From assembly GCA_039096225.1 (NCBI GenBank), contig JBBPEB010000024.1, positions 434,001 to 498,000 of the forward strand: a stretch of 64,000 bases of DNA, written 5' to 3'. Each line of letters opens with the position of its first letter. The first letter of the stretch is position 1. The position numbers and the translations under genes were made by a program. This document shows, piece by piece, positions 1 to 14,345 of this stretch. The notes beneath the pieces are model-generated. The model did no database searches, was not told where the DNA came from, and saw only the letters and a program-made list of their open reading frames with translations. The DNA comes from Blastocystis sp. Blastoise (Eukaryota; Sar; Bigyra; Opalinata; Blastocystidae).

Positions 1-3000
1 TCATGGTGCTGATCTTACTCCTAAAGCTGAAGACTTTGTTGCTTATATGTATCTTGTTGATGGTCGTATGTATTTAGTGTTATATATATATATATATATT
101 TTATTTTAAATATTTTTTAAATATGAATAATAATTATATTAATAAATTATATATTAATAAATAAATGTTTGTATTCATTATTATATATTATTTATATATA
201 GCTCAAGTTACTCGTACTCATGATGGTTCTATTAATTCTAATCATATGAATGATTGGGACAGTCAAAGAGCTGATAAAGCTTTTGATGATGATATTAATA
301 CTGAATGGTTCTACAATGCCTTACCTGCTTGGATTGATTATAACTTTGATAATTCTAGAAAGGAAACTATTAATCGTTATTCAATTACTTGTGGTGTTGT
401 TCAGACCCCTCGTCGTCCTAGTTCTTGGAAAGTAGAAGGTACTAATGATGATGAAACTTATGTCCTTCTTGATTACAGAACTAATATGAATTTCCCTGAA
501 CGTGGATTTACTATGACTTTTGATCTTAATACTAATAAAATTGCTTATAAGACTTATCGTTTTACTGTTTGTATGTTTATATATATATACTTACTAAAAG
601 TATTTTTTATAGTATCATATAAATATTATTTTATTCTTATATTTTTTATTTAAAAAATGCTATGACCATTATTTTATATAGTAACTTCCTTAAATAATCA
701 TTATCAAGGTGAACTTGCTGAAATTCAATATTATGGTGCTAATAAGGCTTCTGTTGCTCCTGTTCTTAGTTATAGTTCTTCTAACTTAGTTCTTATTGCT
801 AATATGGATACTATAAATGAATACCCTGCTGTTACTGGTTTCACTAGTTTCACTATGACTCCTGATATTTCTGAAGGTCTTTCTTTTGATAATTCAACTG
901 GTTTAATTACTGGTACTCCTAGTACTTCTATTCCTACTCAATCTTATGTTATTACTGCTATTTATTCTTTAACTGGTGAAACTCAAACTGCTACTGTTTC
1001 TATTACTGTTAGTGAATGTGTTGCTCCTAATGTAAGAATTGATTTAGAAAAATATACTGCTTCTAATGTTTTATATGGTTATGATGAATATTTTGATTTA
1101 TATAATAATCAAAATCAATTAATTGCTACTCATAAGAGTCAAATGTATTATCATGATAGTGATTATTATCCTGCTACTCAAACTTGGAAGTATTGTTTAC
1201 CTGGTGCTCTTTATAAAATTAAAGCTTATGGTGTTGGTTCTGATGGCTGGTCTGGTAACTCTCGTTTAACTACTACTATTTATAATGGTTATACTTCTTA
1301 TAATGATCATACTTTTACTTTATATCAGAAAAAATCTGATGAATTCCTTATTAATGCTAAATTTGAAACTCCTGTTTCTACTTTTGGTTTATTTAATCAA
1401 AATGCTAATCCTCTTGAAAATTGGTATCTTCCTACTTTTATTAGTGACGGTTGGACTCCTATTGTTGATAATACTCCTGTAGGTGCTTCGAATGGTGTTT
1501 GGTATATTCGTCAAACTTATACTATTTCTGATCTTGCTAATATTAATTCTTGGGAATATCAATTTACTATGAGAGCTGGTATTATTGTTTATCTTGATGG
1601 TGAAGAAATCTATAGAAATAATCTTCATGCTGATGCTGTTGTTGCTTTTGATTCTTTTGCTTATTCAGGTGTTGCTTCTACTGAAGCTTATGTATGGGGT
1701 GCTGTAACTGGTACTATGGCTAAAATGACTGTTGGTACTCATGTTTTTGCTATTGCTTATGTCAATAAAGCAGGTTATACTGCTATTGAAGCTGATTTCA
1801 TTGGCAAACTTCATTTATTAGCTTCTTCTAATAAATCTAGTAGAACTAATTATATTGGTATCTGGGTAACTAATGAAGCTAATCCTGATGATGCTGCTCA
1901 ATCTCATGTTTTTGATCATGATCATACTTCTCATTGGATTTCTACTGGTAGTACTTCTTCTCCTGTTGAAGTTAGAGGTAGATTTGCTGCTAACAGATTA
2001 GAAACTATTAATAAATATTGTATTACTAAAGCTAGATATGGTAGTAATGCTGATCCTATGTCTTTTAAGATAGTTGCTTCTAAATTTGTTACCTCTGTTT
2101 GGACTACTCTTGATGAACATAATGATATTGAATGGAATAATTATTCTGAAACTCGTTGTTTTATTATGCCTTTCCAAACTACTGCTTATTATCAATATAA
2201 GATTCAAATTACAAAGACTCCTTCTTTAAGTGGTGGTAAGATGACTGCTGCTATTGCTGAATGGGAATGGTTTACTGTTGATTATACTAATTTTGTTGTA
2301 CCTGAATTCGCTTATACTACTTCTTCTTATGTTGCTTATAAAGATATTTCTATGTCTAATAATAATCCTACTACTGAATATTTCAGAGATTTCACTATTA
2401 CACCTGCTCTTCCTGCTGGTATTACTCTTTCTGCTTCTACTGGTAAGATTGGTGGTATTCCAACTGCTGTTGCTCCTCAAACTACTTATACTATAACTGC
2501 TGTAAATGTTCAAAATATTATTGTTTCTACTTCAATTGTTCTTACTGTTGCTGAATGTGTTTCTCCTCTTACTCCTCTTGTTCTTTCTTTTACTGGTATG
2601 AGTACTGGTAATACTCAAGAAGTTGGTTTTGCTCTTCTTGATGTTAGTGGTAACTATATCGTTCAAGTTCCTAGATTCTCTAATTGGCAAGGTGATATGA
2701 CTTATTCTTTCTGTACTACTTCTTCTAAACATTATCTTGTTCTCTATGATCAAAAGAATGATGGTTGGAGTAATCAAAAAGTTGCTGTTTCTTTTGGTGG
2801 TGTTGCTGCTGGTTCTTATAGTTGTGGTAATGGTGAAGCTCCTAAGACTATTACTATTGCTCCTGGTTTTGGTCTTGAAATGGGTGCTGCTACTTGGAAA
2901 TATACTTCTCCTTCTACTGCTCCTGCTGCTGAATGGAAACTTGCTTCTTTTGATGATGCTGATTGGTCTCAAGCTGTTAGTGGTTCTTTTACTGATTTAA

Positions 3001-3099
3001 CTGCTACTACTGCTTATTATAGATATAAAATGAATATTATTAATCTTGATGGTTATAATTACTTTGAGTTTTCACTTAAACTTAAGGCTGGTTGTATTG
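1..3099 (+). CDS. Giant surface protein, 5' part (interrupted by a transposon)
   Basis: The gene begins upstream of the window. Visible exons are 1-65, 202-570 and 682-3099, with introns 66-201 (GTATGT...TATATAG) and 571-681; the phases agree. Exon 2 and the start of exon 3 encode an F5/8 type C (discoidin-like) domain, which ends near the residues YQGELAEIQYYG. Then come a putative Ig domain (He_PIG type, SFDNSTGLITGTP), a long beta-rich stretch with the recurring phrase DGWSG/DGWSN, a second discoidin-like domain (about 1838-2270), another He_PIG domain (about 2280-2560) and the start of another beta domain. Such domains are typically extracellular and carbohydrate- or protein-binding. The frame runs directly into the left end of a CACTA element at 3100 and stops at 3143 after 14 element-encoded codons. 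Without the element it continues in frame at 17248. The uninterrupted protein would have at least about 2948 residues. Any signal peptide lies outside the window. Confidence 0.85.
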
Positions 3100-3111
3100 C
3101 ACTGGTAGGCA
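3100..3111 (+). repeat. CACTA left terminal inverted repeat
   Basis: CACTGGTAGGCA, the perfect inverse of 17233-17244; similarity continues for a few T residues. TSD TTG lies at 3097-3099. Confidence 0.93.
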
Positions 3112-3143
3112 TTTTTCATGGGACTAAAAATAAGACAAACTAG

Positions 3144-4096
3144 AAATTGTTGCTAAATATTTTTAAGACTGTTTCAGATGTATAGAATTTCTATGTTCTT
3201 TCATAAAATATGATTAGTTTATTAATGATTTTTAACCAATAAAATAATGAAAATAGTCCAATAGTATTATCACGATTTTTCTGGAAAATTATTGCTAACG
3301 ATAATATATAATAATTCCAGAATTCTATAGAATATTCTTTAAAAGAGTTATTAATTAAAAAAATAGTTTTTTTTTAGTTTTAATATACATCAATATAAAC
3401 ATTAGTAAAAACAAACAAAACAATGATTTATAACTAAAATTTATAATAACAACAACTTTTTGTTAAAGAGCATTACATAACTCATATTTAGTTAACATAT
3501 AAAAGAAATATTAATCAACTATATAAATAAAAATAAGAATGAATAGAAATAGTAATAGTATATCATACAATAATAAATATATATATACAATTAAAGGCAC
3601 TGCTCATATTATTGTGGAAGAAAAACTGATCTATAAATTATATGAAATAAATAATGTATAGAAATATTTAATATATATATATATATATACATAGAATAGA
3701 TTAAACTGAATGTAACGGGCAATTATACAATCAAAAAGAATCTATATAAAAAGAATTAATAAAATAAATGAAAAGATATATACTCAGAATGCTTTATATT
3801 TACAAATTGTAATAAATCTATTTAAAAATAATGAAAATTAGTATATATATATATATATAATACATACATTTTAAATATATTATTATAATAAATGAATAAG
3901 TTTTTAAGGATCTAAGAATTCATGACGTCATAACTAATGTATATTTCATTACTATATAAAGATAATTATAAATAAAGAAAATATTTTATAGTATAGTATA
4001 ATATACAAAACCTAATAGAATAATAATAATAAAATATAAAACAATTTATATCTTAAATATATATGAGATTCAACTGCGTCAACTTATTTTAGATTT
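3144..4096. other. Gene-less left arm of the CACTA element
   Basis: AT-rich with short (TA)n tracts (around 3670, 3843). No convincing frame on either strand and no clear counterpart of the motif-rich right subterminal region. Confidence 0.6.
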
Positions 4097-5020
4097 TTAT
4101 AAAATAAAGAAACAATAATAAAATAAATAGCCAATAGGATATACTTGTGAATGACGAAGACTGTGTTCCATAAGTTTGTCATAACTATTCTGCAATCTTT
4201 CGATGACTACGTAATTTGTTTTATACGCATACGTAGTTTTATCAAAAAAATCTGGATTCCTTTTCCATTGCAAAGCCTATATATGATAATTCATCTAAAT
4301 TTTTGTGTTAATATAGAATATATAATACATACCAAAAAATCACTTCTTATTTTTTTTTATCTTCTACTTTATATCCATCTTTATCTAGTAATAAAAACCC
4401 AAAGGAAGATGCAAAGTCTCCATGAGTCTTTTTATCATAAAGAGATTTTTTCACACATCTAATAATATCGTAATCACTTAGTGATTCGACATTTTTATAT
4501 TGACACATATAATCCTTTACTATTTTTAAAATAATATCCAATAATTTATTTTCATCATCAAGAAGTGTTTTACCATTATTTTGAATAAACATATTCTTTG
4601 CATCTATTAAGTCTCCTTCATTAATAACATAGGGTATGTATTTTAAGCAATTCTATAAATTTTTAATAGAAATTATAGTATTGAAGTCTAATATATAAAA
4701 GTCTAATATACCTTTATTTGTTTTGTCGAAGCTTTATTAGCTGACACATTTATATTTCTTTTGAGAGCTTCTTTCCGAAAGAATGTTTCCATGTCATATG
4801 TCAAATAATGACATTTTTTAGTTTCTAAAAATGTAATATAATTAATAATTAATATACTTAACATTTCAGGATATAGTATCGAACGATAAAACTCATGAAA
4901 AGCTCCAAACAGTTTCAATTTAAATTTCTTTACTCTTTCAATATCATTTATTTTTGCAGTATTTCTATAATTCCCAGTATAAACATTATATAAAATAGTT
5001 TTATGTTACTTTTGTTGCAT
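4097..5020 (-). CDS. Unrecognised four-exon transposon-borne gene, 242 aa
   Basis: Exons 5020-5010, 4964-4712, 4652-4368 and 4276-4097 join with consistent phases through introns GTAACA...TATAG, GTATAT...TATAG and GTAGAA...TATAG, giving 242 residues. The tiny first exon supplies the ATG (MQQK). The protein is mixed charged and hydrophobic; recognisable stretches include KLFGAFHEFYRSILYP, GDFASSFGFLLLDKDGYK and LQWKRNPDFFDK. I recognise no family. It lies between the left end and the transposase and is transcribed toward the left end. In plant CACTA elements a second gene (TNPA type) binds subterminal DNA; whether this is an analogue or captured cargo cannot be told from sequence. The 5'-most exon and the 3' end are the least certain parts. 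Confidence 0.55.
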
Positions 5021-5448
5021 GGTTAACGATAAGCTAAAGATTAAAAAATATATCTTTTTTTATTTATTTTTCTATTGTTTGTCTTAAAACAAATATAATA
5101 ATTTTATTAAAATATATTTTATTTATATTTATGTAATATATTTATTTCTGTAAATCTTATAATTGATGATCTTGTTGCAAAAATTGGTTTATCAAACAAA
5201 AAGAAAATTATACAATTTTGTATTATTAATAATATACTTAATATACAGGATATAGATAAGACAACGTTAATATGTTTCTTAGTATTTAAATGAGATATTC
5301 AATTAAGAAGATGATAATATTAATAGTATACAAACTATCATTTATAATATTATTTTCATTTGAAAACTATATAAGTTAAAATAAATTATATAAATAATCA
5401 ATCTAAATTAGAAATAAAAATGAGAGGAAGAATTACTATAATAAAAGG

Positions 5449-5482
<34 letters not shown>

Positions 5483-6251
5483 CTTTGTGTATTTTCAATT
5501 ACTTTCTTATTATTTCATTTAATTAAATGATTGTTGTAAGATACTATCTAAACTATATATAAAATAAAAAATATTCAAAGATTTATTAAACAAAATATGA
5601 AAAACATTATAGAATATAATTAAAATATATTCTAGTATATAATAGTATATACTACTAAACCATATACATCTTGAGAATTCATATAAGAATATATCATATT
5701 GCTTAAATTTACAGTTTGAATCATATAGTAAGCATTCTTGTAATTGTTAATATAGATATAAATATATTATTATCATTTCTATGTAAACAAATTATTAATA
5801 AAGAAATATATTAATATTGAAACGCTTATTTATGAAAATAATTAGAAGAAAAAAAACAAGATAGAAAGTAAATATGTTCTCTAATCATTTATCCATGAAA
5901 GTAAAAACTTAATTCAACTTATTCCATATTGAAAAATTTGGCTATTTTGAAATATCAGCAATAAATTAATTCTAATATAAATCCAATATTCTCTAATATT
6001 TACATTTGTAACATTATTTTGTGTTTAACTACCTAAATAAAGATTAAGCATCAATTTTTCATTCAAATAATCTACAATCATAAAAATCATGCCGACATTA
6101 AGTTTATGTAATTCCAAAAATTGTTAACACATAACCATGAACTTCATTAAGAAACCAAAATTATTGGGAATAATTGTTATAAAAGTATTTCTATCCATGA
6201 AAAAAAAGGAAATAATCAGAAAAAATTAAAAAGTTATATTCAACATTACTA
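5021..6251. other. Gene-less spacer between the two divergent CACTA genes
   Basis: AT-rich with a (TA)n run near 5455-5480. It must hold the promoters of the minus-strand gene and of the transposase, but I see no specific element. Confidence 0.6.
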
Positions 6252-9200
6252 ATGACAGGACGTCAATATGATCTTCCTGGGTTTCCATCAAAACGTAGAT
6301 GTAAGAGACTTTTAATTTTATTTATATATTTAGCAATTTCAACTGATCATGTCTCTCTTCATGAAGAGAATATAATCATCGAAACTTCTCACTTGATGGA
6401 AGAATTAGATTCAGATGAAGACGTGAACTCAAACAGTACCAAACAAATATCTGATGTATTTTTGGAAAAAATTATAAATTCGGTATTTTAAAAACATTAT
6501 AATATTTTATTTTATATATTTTTTATTTCATATAACTCTCTTTAAACTATTTAGAAGCCATCATCAAAAAATAATATAAATGATAATTCAAGAATTGAAG
6601 ATTTCGTTTATGATTGTTGGTGTCAGCTTAAAATAAGTACTGAGAAGATTAAGAAACTATACGAACTAATAAATGATGTCATAAAACTTTTGGTTCCTGA
6701 ACATGAATTACTTTTTGTTCCAAAGAATGGGCAGGATATAATACGGAAATACTGTTCTTGCCATTCTGAAACTCCACTACATAAAAATATCTACATATGT
6801 GATAATTGTAAAGAACTAGTATCATTTAATGGAGGAAGAAATCTACTTAATAAAGAAAAGACTCAATGTAAAAACGAGGAATGTAGTGAAAGCAAAAGTA
6901 TATATATATATATATAATTAATTTCTATCTATACTACTATTATTCTTTTTATTATTATTCTTTCTATTATATTTATTTTCTTTTCTTCATATAATATATG
7001 ACAATACAAGATATTATTTATTATATATAACGTTTTATATATATTCTTATAGTATATGATACACTATTTATATGTGAATATAAATTAACTTTCATTATTC
7101 TGATTAATATTTTATTTATATAAAGGCATAAAAGTGTCTGTTATACCTTTAATCCCACGTATACGTTACTTGATGTCTTCTAAACCATTAATACAAGATA
7201 TTAGTTATTACAAGAAGGAGGAAATTCAATACTATTTATCTATACCAATAGAACATTTGCCAAGTACAATTCCAGAATATATGTTAGGACAAAATTATCG
7301 CAAATATATGAATAAAGTTATTAATAATGGTGATATTTTCTTATTTTTTGATTTAACTTGTGATGGAATTTGTGTCTTTTCAAATCCTATCTCTGATACT
7401 AATCAATCATCTTTTCCTATTCTTCTTAAATTATTAAATTATAATAATACTAGATTACATGATCAGAGAGTATTCTGGACATATTGTATAACAAAAGAAT
7501 CGCTATCTAATACTGTTCTTGCATTACTTATGAAAGAGTTAATTCTTCTATCATCTGGAATTGAAATGGATGTATTTATTAATGAACGAATTGAAAAAAA
7601 GCGAGTTGTAGCAGTTCTACTAAATGTTTATGGGGATTGTATGGCTATTACAAGCGTTGGAAGCTTTACTGGACCCTCTTCAACATTCCCATGTAGATAT
7701 TGTGAGATTTCTTGGAATAGAAAGAACGAAGGCTTTCACGAAGGTATAAAATGTGCTTATAAGAGTATAAAGAAATATATTCATTTAACAGAAGATAAGA
7801 AAAAGATAAATGAAATTCTATATCCTTCTGTTTTTGTAGCCATAAATGATTCTAATATATCTCCAACTACTCCTCTTATAGATGATTTACCTGTTACTAC
7901 TAATACTATTATTGACAAATTTCCTAATGAATGTATATACTATGATGCTTTTGAAGAAAAGGAATATTCACAGAGAACACAAGAAACAATAAATATGAAT
8001 AGATGCAATTCATCTGAAAATGGATCTTTCTTAGGTATTAAACATAATCCTGGTATCTTCGAATCATTGGCATACTTTGATGCATCTACTAGTTATTTAC
8101 TAGATCCCATGCATCTATTCAATAATATTTGTACTCTAATTTTAAATTTATTATTTCATTACAATGTAGCTGATTATACTTCTAAGATATCTAAAAATAA
8201 GGCATTAAACCCTGAATCAATTCTTAGTACATTTTGTTTAAAAGATGAAAATATATCAATTCTTAACTCCAGGATTTTAGCCATTAATACACTATATAAT
8301 GATAATGAATATGAGTTTAGGTATATTCTAAATGAAAAAAAATTTTGGAACATGTCCTCTCACACAAGGATTTTCTTCACTTCTTGTATTCTTCCATTAA
8401 TAACTTTAGATTTTAATTCCAGTGATTCACCGCTTGTTGTACTTATTGACCCTTTAGCTACAATAATACGTCAAGTATACCTATATCATGGTAATACATC
8501 AAAGCATTTATTGGAAGTGTTTAGAGATCAATGTAATATATTTTGCTTTTTGTGTGAGCTTTTGATACCAAAGGAGCTTCTAAATACTCAAATTCATCTT
8601 GTACAACATCTTTACTATTCAATAATAAACTCTGGTTCTATCTTCTCTGGATCTACCTATCAATCAGAAAGGTTTTATTCTTTTCTTAAAAGAATTTCTT
8701 TTGGAAGAAAGAATTTTAATGAGTCGTCTATTAGACGTATTATAGAAAGAGAAGTAGCAGATATGAATACAACAACTAATATAAGTGATGATATAACTGA
8801 TGAAACGCAACTAGAGATTAATAAAGAACTATATAATGAAGAGGAATCTATTATTAACGATGATATATCAAATAAGGAATTAATATGTGAAAGTTACAAT
8901 ACCATTATAGTTAATAGAAACAAAATTAGTACCGTTAAAGGAATTCGAGGATCAGAAAGAATTGACTTATCTGATAATGACATGAAAGAAATAATAAACA
9001 TAATTCTAGCATCAAATGATGAGTCACTCAAAGAAATACTGTTCCATAATGTAAATAAAAATGATATTGTTCCTTATGATATTCTAACTGATTCAAACAT
9101 ATGTAATATTATAATTAATAATTTAAGAAGAATAATTATGACATTTTATTCAGAAGTATTAATAAACGATTCAGTTATATTTACTTGTTCAGATATAGAT

Positions 9201-9675
9201 GAAGGGATTGAAACCACTGATAACTCATACATAATGTATTTCACACATGATCAAGGAAGAGAAAGAAACGTACATTTAATTAAATCACTTTGCTACATTC
9301 AAATAGGATCGTTGGTAATAATAAAACAATATGAATATCCAGAAGTACGAATATCTAATACAGGATTATTCTATATTATTAATGATTCAAATGAAATTTT
9401 ATCAAAAAGAAAACGAGATTTTCCAAAATTTATATCTATATGTAATATTGAACCAGATAATTTGATTATTGCAGATATTCATGAATATAGGCAAACAAAA
9501 GTTGATGACTCATATGTTCCAGAAAATGTATATATATATATATTCTCTTTAATATAACAATTATTTATGTATATAGGAAAAGGAAGGAGAAGAAGGAAAT
9601 AATAAAAGGGTTGTGACTTCTAATACAGTTATCACAAATACTGTATTTATGACTCGTAATAAAATTTCAATATAA
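6252..9675 (+). CDS. Tnp2-like (CACTA/EnSpm) transposase, four exons, ~1024 aa
   Basis: Exons 6252-6482, 6555-6897, 7126-9527 and 9577-9675 join in frame, ending in TAA. A 33-nt GT...AG stretch at 6301-6333 is in frame and may be a further tiny intron. Exon 2 encodes a Cys-rich, probably zinc-binding segment (CSCHSE, CDNCKEL, CKNEEC). Exon 3 carries the Transposase_21/Tnp2 core: PLIPRIRYL, then a DLTCDGICVF motif, a Cys pair in FPCRYCEISW and YLLDPMHLFNN, all landmarks of this family. The protein would bind the CACTA ends and catalyse cut-and-paste transposition with 3-bp target duplication. The C terminus is basic (KRVVTSN). No internal stop is seen, so the transposase could be functional. 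Assignment to the superfamily is strong, to a subfamily not possible. Confidence 0.85.
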
Positions 9676-12600
9676 TTGCGATAGCCAATATATGAATAAC
9701 AATAACCTTTACTTTTTTATATTATAAATACTAATAATTTTATTATATTATATATAATATCATTTTCTTTTATGTTTTCATATTATAAATCATTTAAATT
9801 TCATATATATATATATATATATATATTTTTATGTTATGCATGATTTTATCTTTTACATTCTTGTAATGTGTATCTAATATCCATTTCTTTTATATTCTTA
9901 TAATATATTTAACGTATTTTAACTAAAGTTATGTAATAATTTCATTTTGTATTTCAAATAATATCAATATTCTTTGTATTCATCAATATTAAATTTAATA
10001 ATGAACTATTACTACATAAAACAATCAGATAAAATGAGATAATATATTTGAACTATTCTCATTAATGCTAGGTATACATTTAAAATGAAGAAATAAAGTA
10101 TTATTGTTGGAATAATGTATAAAGAATCAAGTTATATTGTAGTAATACAAGAGTTGTAGCAATAAATACATGCCAATTAAATATAATAGGACGTAATGAT
10201 TTAAAATATAGTAATAAAATATGACAGAAAGAGAAGATTATTTAGAAGAATAAACGCAATATAAATTTCTTTCATTATGTGAAATAGCAATTTAAATGGG
10301 AAATGTTTATTACATTTATTTAGCTATATTTAAATAATATTTAAAAAAAAATAATCATATCAGTTAATATATTTTTAAGGTCTTACAAAAGTGATTATAT
10401 ATAATCATCAGGAGTTTTGTTAGAATGAATAATTTAGGAGAAATGTATTCTATTATGAATAGTATGCAAATTCTTCAAATAACATTATTTGATAATAAAT
10501 TAAATGAATATTACTATTAGATCTTTACCTCATCTACTGTTTAGCGCATAATTCATAATTTATAAAAAAAAATAGCTATACATAAGATGAAGACTAGTTT
10601 GTAGAAATATGTCGATGTAGGAAGTATAGTTAGAAGAATAATTTATTCGATTTCGTTAATAGTTTCCTATAAGGATTAACGTTATTCTATTATCATTATT
10701 AAGATAATTATTAGTATAACTAAAATTTTTTGAACAAATAAATAGATAGATAGATAGATTTAATATCAATTTAATGTAGAAATATAACTATAAAATACAA
10801 TATATTTGGATCAAGGGAGTTATTATTGTCCATATAAATAACTATATTCACATTATTACGAAGTAGTTGTTCAATTATATGCATTTTAAATATAGTATTG
10901 ATTATTATATAGAATTAGTTCTAGTTATAAGTATTGACATAGAAGTAGTAGTAATAAGTAGGACATTAAGTTGACGTGACTATGATAATTCCTATTAAAT
11001 TTGATGGAACATAGTTATAGTATGAATAACATTAGTATATAACGATAAAATAAAATAATAAGAATAAAAAAATGCAGATATAGAAGTAAATACAATATTA
11101 GATATAATAAATAAGTATAAATGGTTCTAAATTAATCATCGATTCATAATAAAAATGACACAGCATATATATAATGATACAAAAAAATATATAAATCATA
11201 ACACTATAATTAGTAGTACCATAAGAATAATAGTTTCTAGGAATAATACGAATATAAAACATTATCAATTGAAGGATAAGATTAATAGAGGATTGATAAT
11301 TGTTATAGATAATTCTTGAATATTAAATATACTGAAATATAAGTATCATTATTCATAGTATGTATGGACATAGTATACATATAATAGAAATCTTTATTCA
11401 ATTCATTATATCATTTGAAATATTAAATATTTATTTTATACTATTAATGAATTTCTATACTAATAATAGTTTACAAACAAAATGAATGATCTTCAATAAT
11501 GCAGACATCATCAATAATTGCATTATAGCAGATATTCAATAGGAATAGTTGAGTGCTCAAATTAGAAATAAGTATTAGTAACAACTAATTACTAATAGAT
11601 AGTTTGAGATAACACTAATAATTGTTAAAAGATCAATAAAGTGGTTAATACAAAATGAGAAAGGTAATATGAAGATAACATATTGTTCAAAAAAATATAG
11701 AGAATAGTCTCATTTGTATATCTAATAAAGTATTAATTACTTTATAGGAATCCATATAATGATATAATAATAACCCATTATAAATAAAGCATAAATATGC
11801 ATTTAAATATGTTGAATACTTATTACGACCAGTAAAGTAATTTGTATATCAAACATAACTAATGGCATAAATTATTATAACATAAATATTAATAATTTTA
11901 TATTGTAATGCTACATAATATGTAGTAATATTAAAATAATACTTTATATAACAATATAAAAACAAATGTAGTAGTACAAATAAAATATCATGTATTATAT
12001 GAATTGCTTATAATGAACAATACATAATTGGAACTTAGTGTATGCTTCATAACGATTAAAATCGTATCATATATTATTTATATATATGTCCCATGATATT
12101 TCTTTTTATATTTTCTGATATATTAAGTTAAAGTTCTAGAAAAATTTATATTAAAAATTATTATATAACATGTAATAGCAAGATTTATAATGCTAATAAT
12201 AATAAGAATCTGCATAATTATTTCATTAAAAAATGAAGAGAAACCATTAAATAATCTGGAATTTTAAATTAGATTAGTATGCTTTCATTATTAATTATAT
12301 TAAATAATATTTGCTCTCCTTCAATAAGAGATAATAAACTATGATAGTATTATATTCGTGTTTTATAAAACTCGTTATCTTTGCATATCTTATTTTATAA
12401 TAACTCTTCAATGGAAATAATATTATATTAAATAATGATTGCAATAATTACTTTATACTTCATATTCTAATATATTATCTTATATTATTAATCTGCCATT
12501 AATTATGTCACTATACTTATATCTAATATAGTTTATAATCTTATTTCGATCAAATATTTCACGTATACTATTTGATATTTTAAATATTATAAAAAATTAA

Positions 12601-13857
12601 ACATTGTATTAATTATATTGTTATTACTAATAATATTCTATCAAGAAAATATTTTGCTTTTTGCTTTTTCTATACATTTTAACCATAATATTTTATATAC
12701 TTATTGTAATAATAGTAATAATAAGTGCTATTAAAATGTAGGAATGGTAGTAATAGTGTTAAATATTTGTAGTATGTAATAGAACTACCAATAGTTACAT
12801 AAACAACGATAATAGCATGAAAATAAAATTACTAAAAGTAGAAACAGTAGTCATAGTAGATAGGAGTATAATAGAAGTAATAGTATCATATAAATGAATC
12901 ATATGAATAGTAATAATTTTTATTTTAGAAGAATAATAGACAAATAATGAGCCAGTAAGAATAATAGCTTTGCAATAATTGTAATAGTGATATAATTAAT
13001 GAAATACAAGCAGAAATAGTTATAACCCAACTAATAACATAGTAAGAGATAAAAATAGTAGAAGCAGAAATAATTATTATCAATAATATTATAGGAATAA
13101 TAATACAACAAATTTATATATAACAATATAGTAATAATATACGAATTTTAAAAGTATTTTTTGGATAGTATAAAAAAATAATAACAGGATAGATTGAAAT
13201 TTTATAAGAATATAATTACTTGTATAAAGAAGAAGGTAGAATAGTAGTGTCAGTATATAACACAAACAATAAAAGTATTAGTAGTAATATTAAAGGAACC
13301 ATTATTATCATTATAGAAAAGTAACCATAATTTAAATATGCTTAGCTTTATAAGAACTCATAGTAGAAAGAATAACATTAAAAGAATAATAAAAGAATAG
13401 TATAATAATAGTATATAATAATAATAATAATATTAATGTTAGTAGTATTAGAAGTAGAATAATAAGAAGGAATTATATTGTATATTGAAGAAAACACATT
13501 GTTCACGAATTATTTATAAGAGCAGATGAATGAAAGTATTTATATAGATATCGAAATATTTGTATGTATATTATCAAAGTAATTAATGATCGAATAATTA
13601 TATTCATCACATTTCCCTTTTCATGTTCATAAACAAAAAAGTAATGCGTCATCATGGATATATTTATATTAATGAATTTCAAATCGTGTTGATCAAATTT
13701 CATTAGTATGGACTTAAAGAAAGGACTTCTATTGAATAAATTTATCAATATAGATTTGTACATCCAATAGTTGTGTTTTGATAATAAATATGTTTCTTAA
13801 TAACATGATATATAGAATGAGATGAAGATAAAAATTAAAAAAACGATATAGAGTATT
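9676..13857. other. Long gene-less interior of the CACTA element
   Basis: About 4.2 kb with stops in all frames. 12700-13450 is rich in AGTAATAG-like words and reads as broken Asn/Ser-rich sequence, possibly an eroded low-complexity coding region. Nothing else is supportable. Confidence 0.55.
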
Positions 13858-14031
13858 TTAAATTCTCATTGAATTCTTTACTGAATTATCTTGAATTTGG
13901 ATCGTTATATCTCTAATATTATTCATATCTACATTTATATTTGTTTCTTCTTCATGATTATGATTTGATTTATAATTCTTTTTCATTTTGTATTTTATAT
14001 TTATATTCTTTGATATAATGAGCATTCTTTT

Positions 14032-14313
14032 TTATATATTATTTAATATACATGTTCTTGGAGGTGGATTAATATAAGGTAATTGTTTTCGTTCTTCTTT
14101 TTCTATATCCATTTCAGATTCATGATCATTCTTTGTATCATTTAATATACCTGATTTATCAATAAATTTATCATTAGGAATATCTTTAGAAGCATTAGTA
14201 TTATTATTATTAGTAGTAGTAGATTTATCATTAGCATGATTATTTGATGAATTATTTCCACGGGAATTTGTTGATACTGTATCTGTTGGTGAGTTTTGAT
14301 TATTATTATTTGA

Positions 14314-14345
<32 letters not shown>

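Noticed and set aside
1285-2972. Leu-rich and Ser/Arg-rich open frames overlapping the surface-protein gene on both strands
   Set aside because: Shadows of the codon-biased real frame; no independent features.
11500-12100. Long frames appear if TAA and TAG are read as Gln
   Set aside because: Confirmed genes in the window end at TAA, TAG or TGA in the expected places, so a reassigned code is not supported; the effect is due to AT richness.
13503-13763. 86-residue minus-strand open frame in the CACTA element
   Set aside because: AT-rich, hydrophobic, no splice-compatible neighbours and no recognisable motif; could be a remnant but not supportable.
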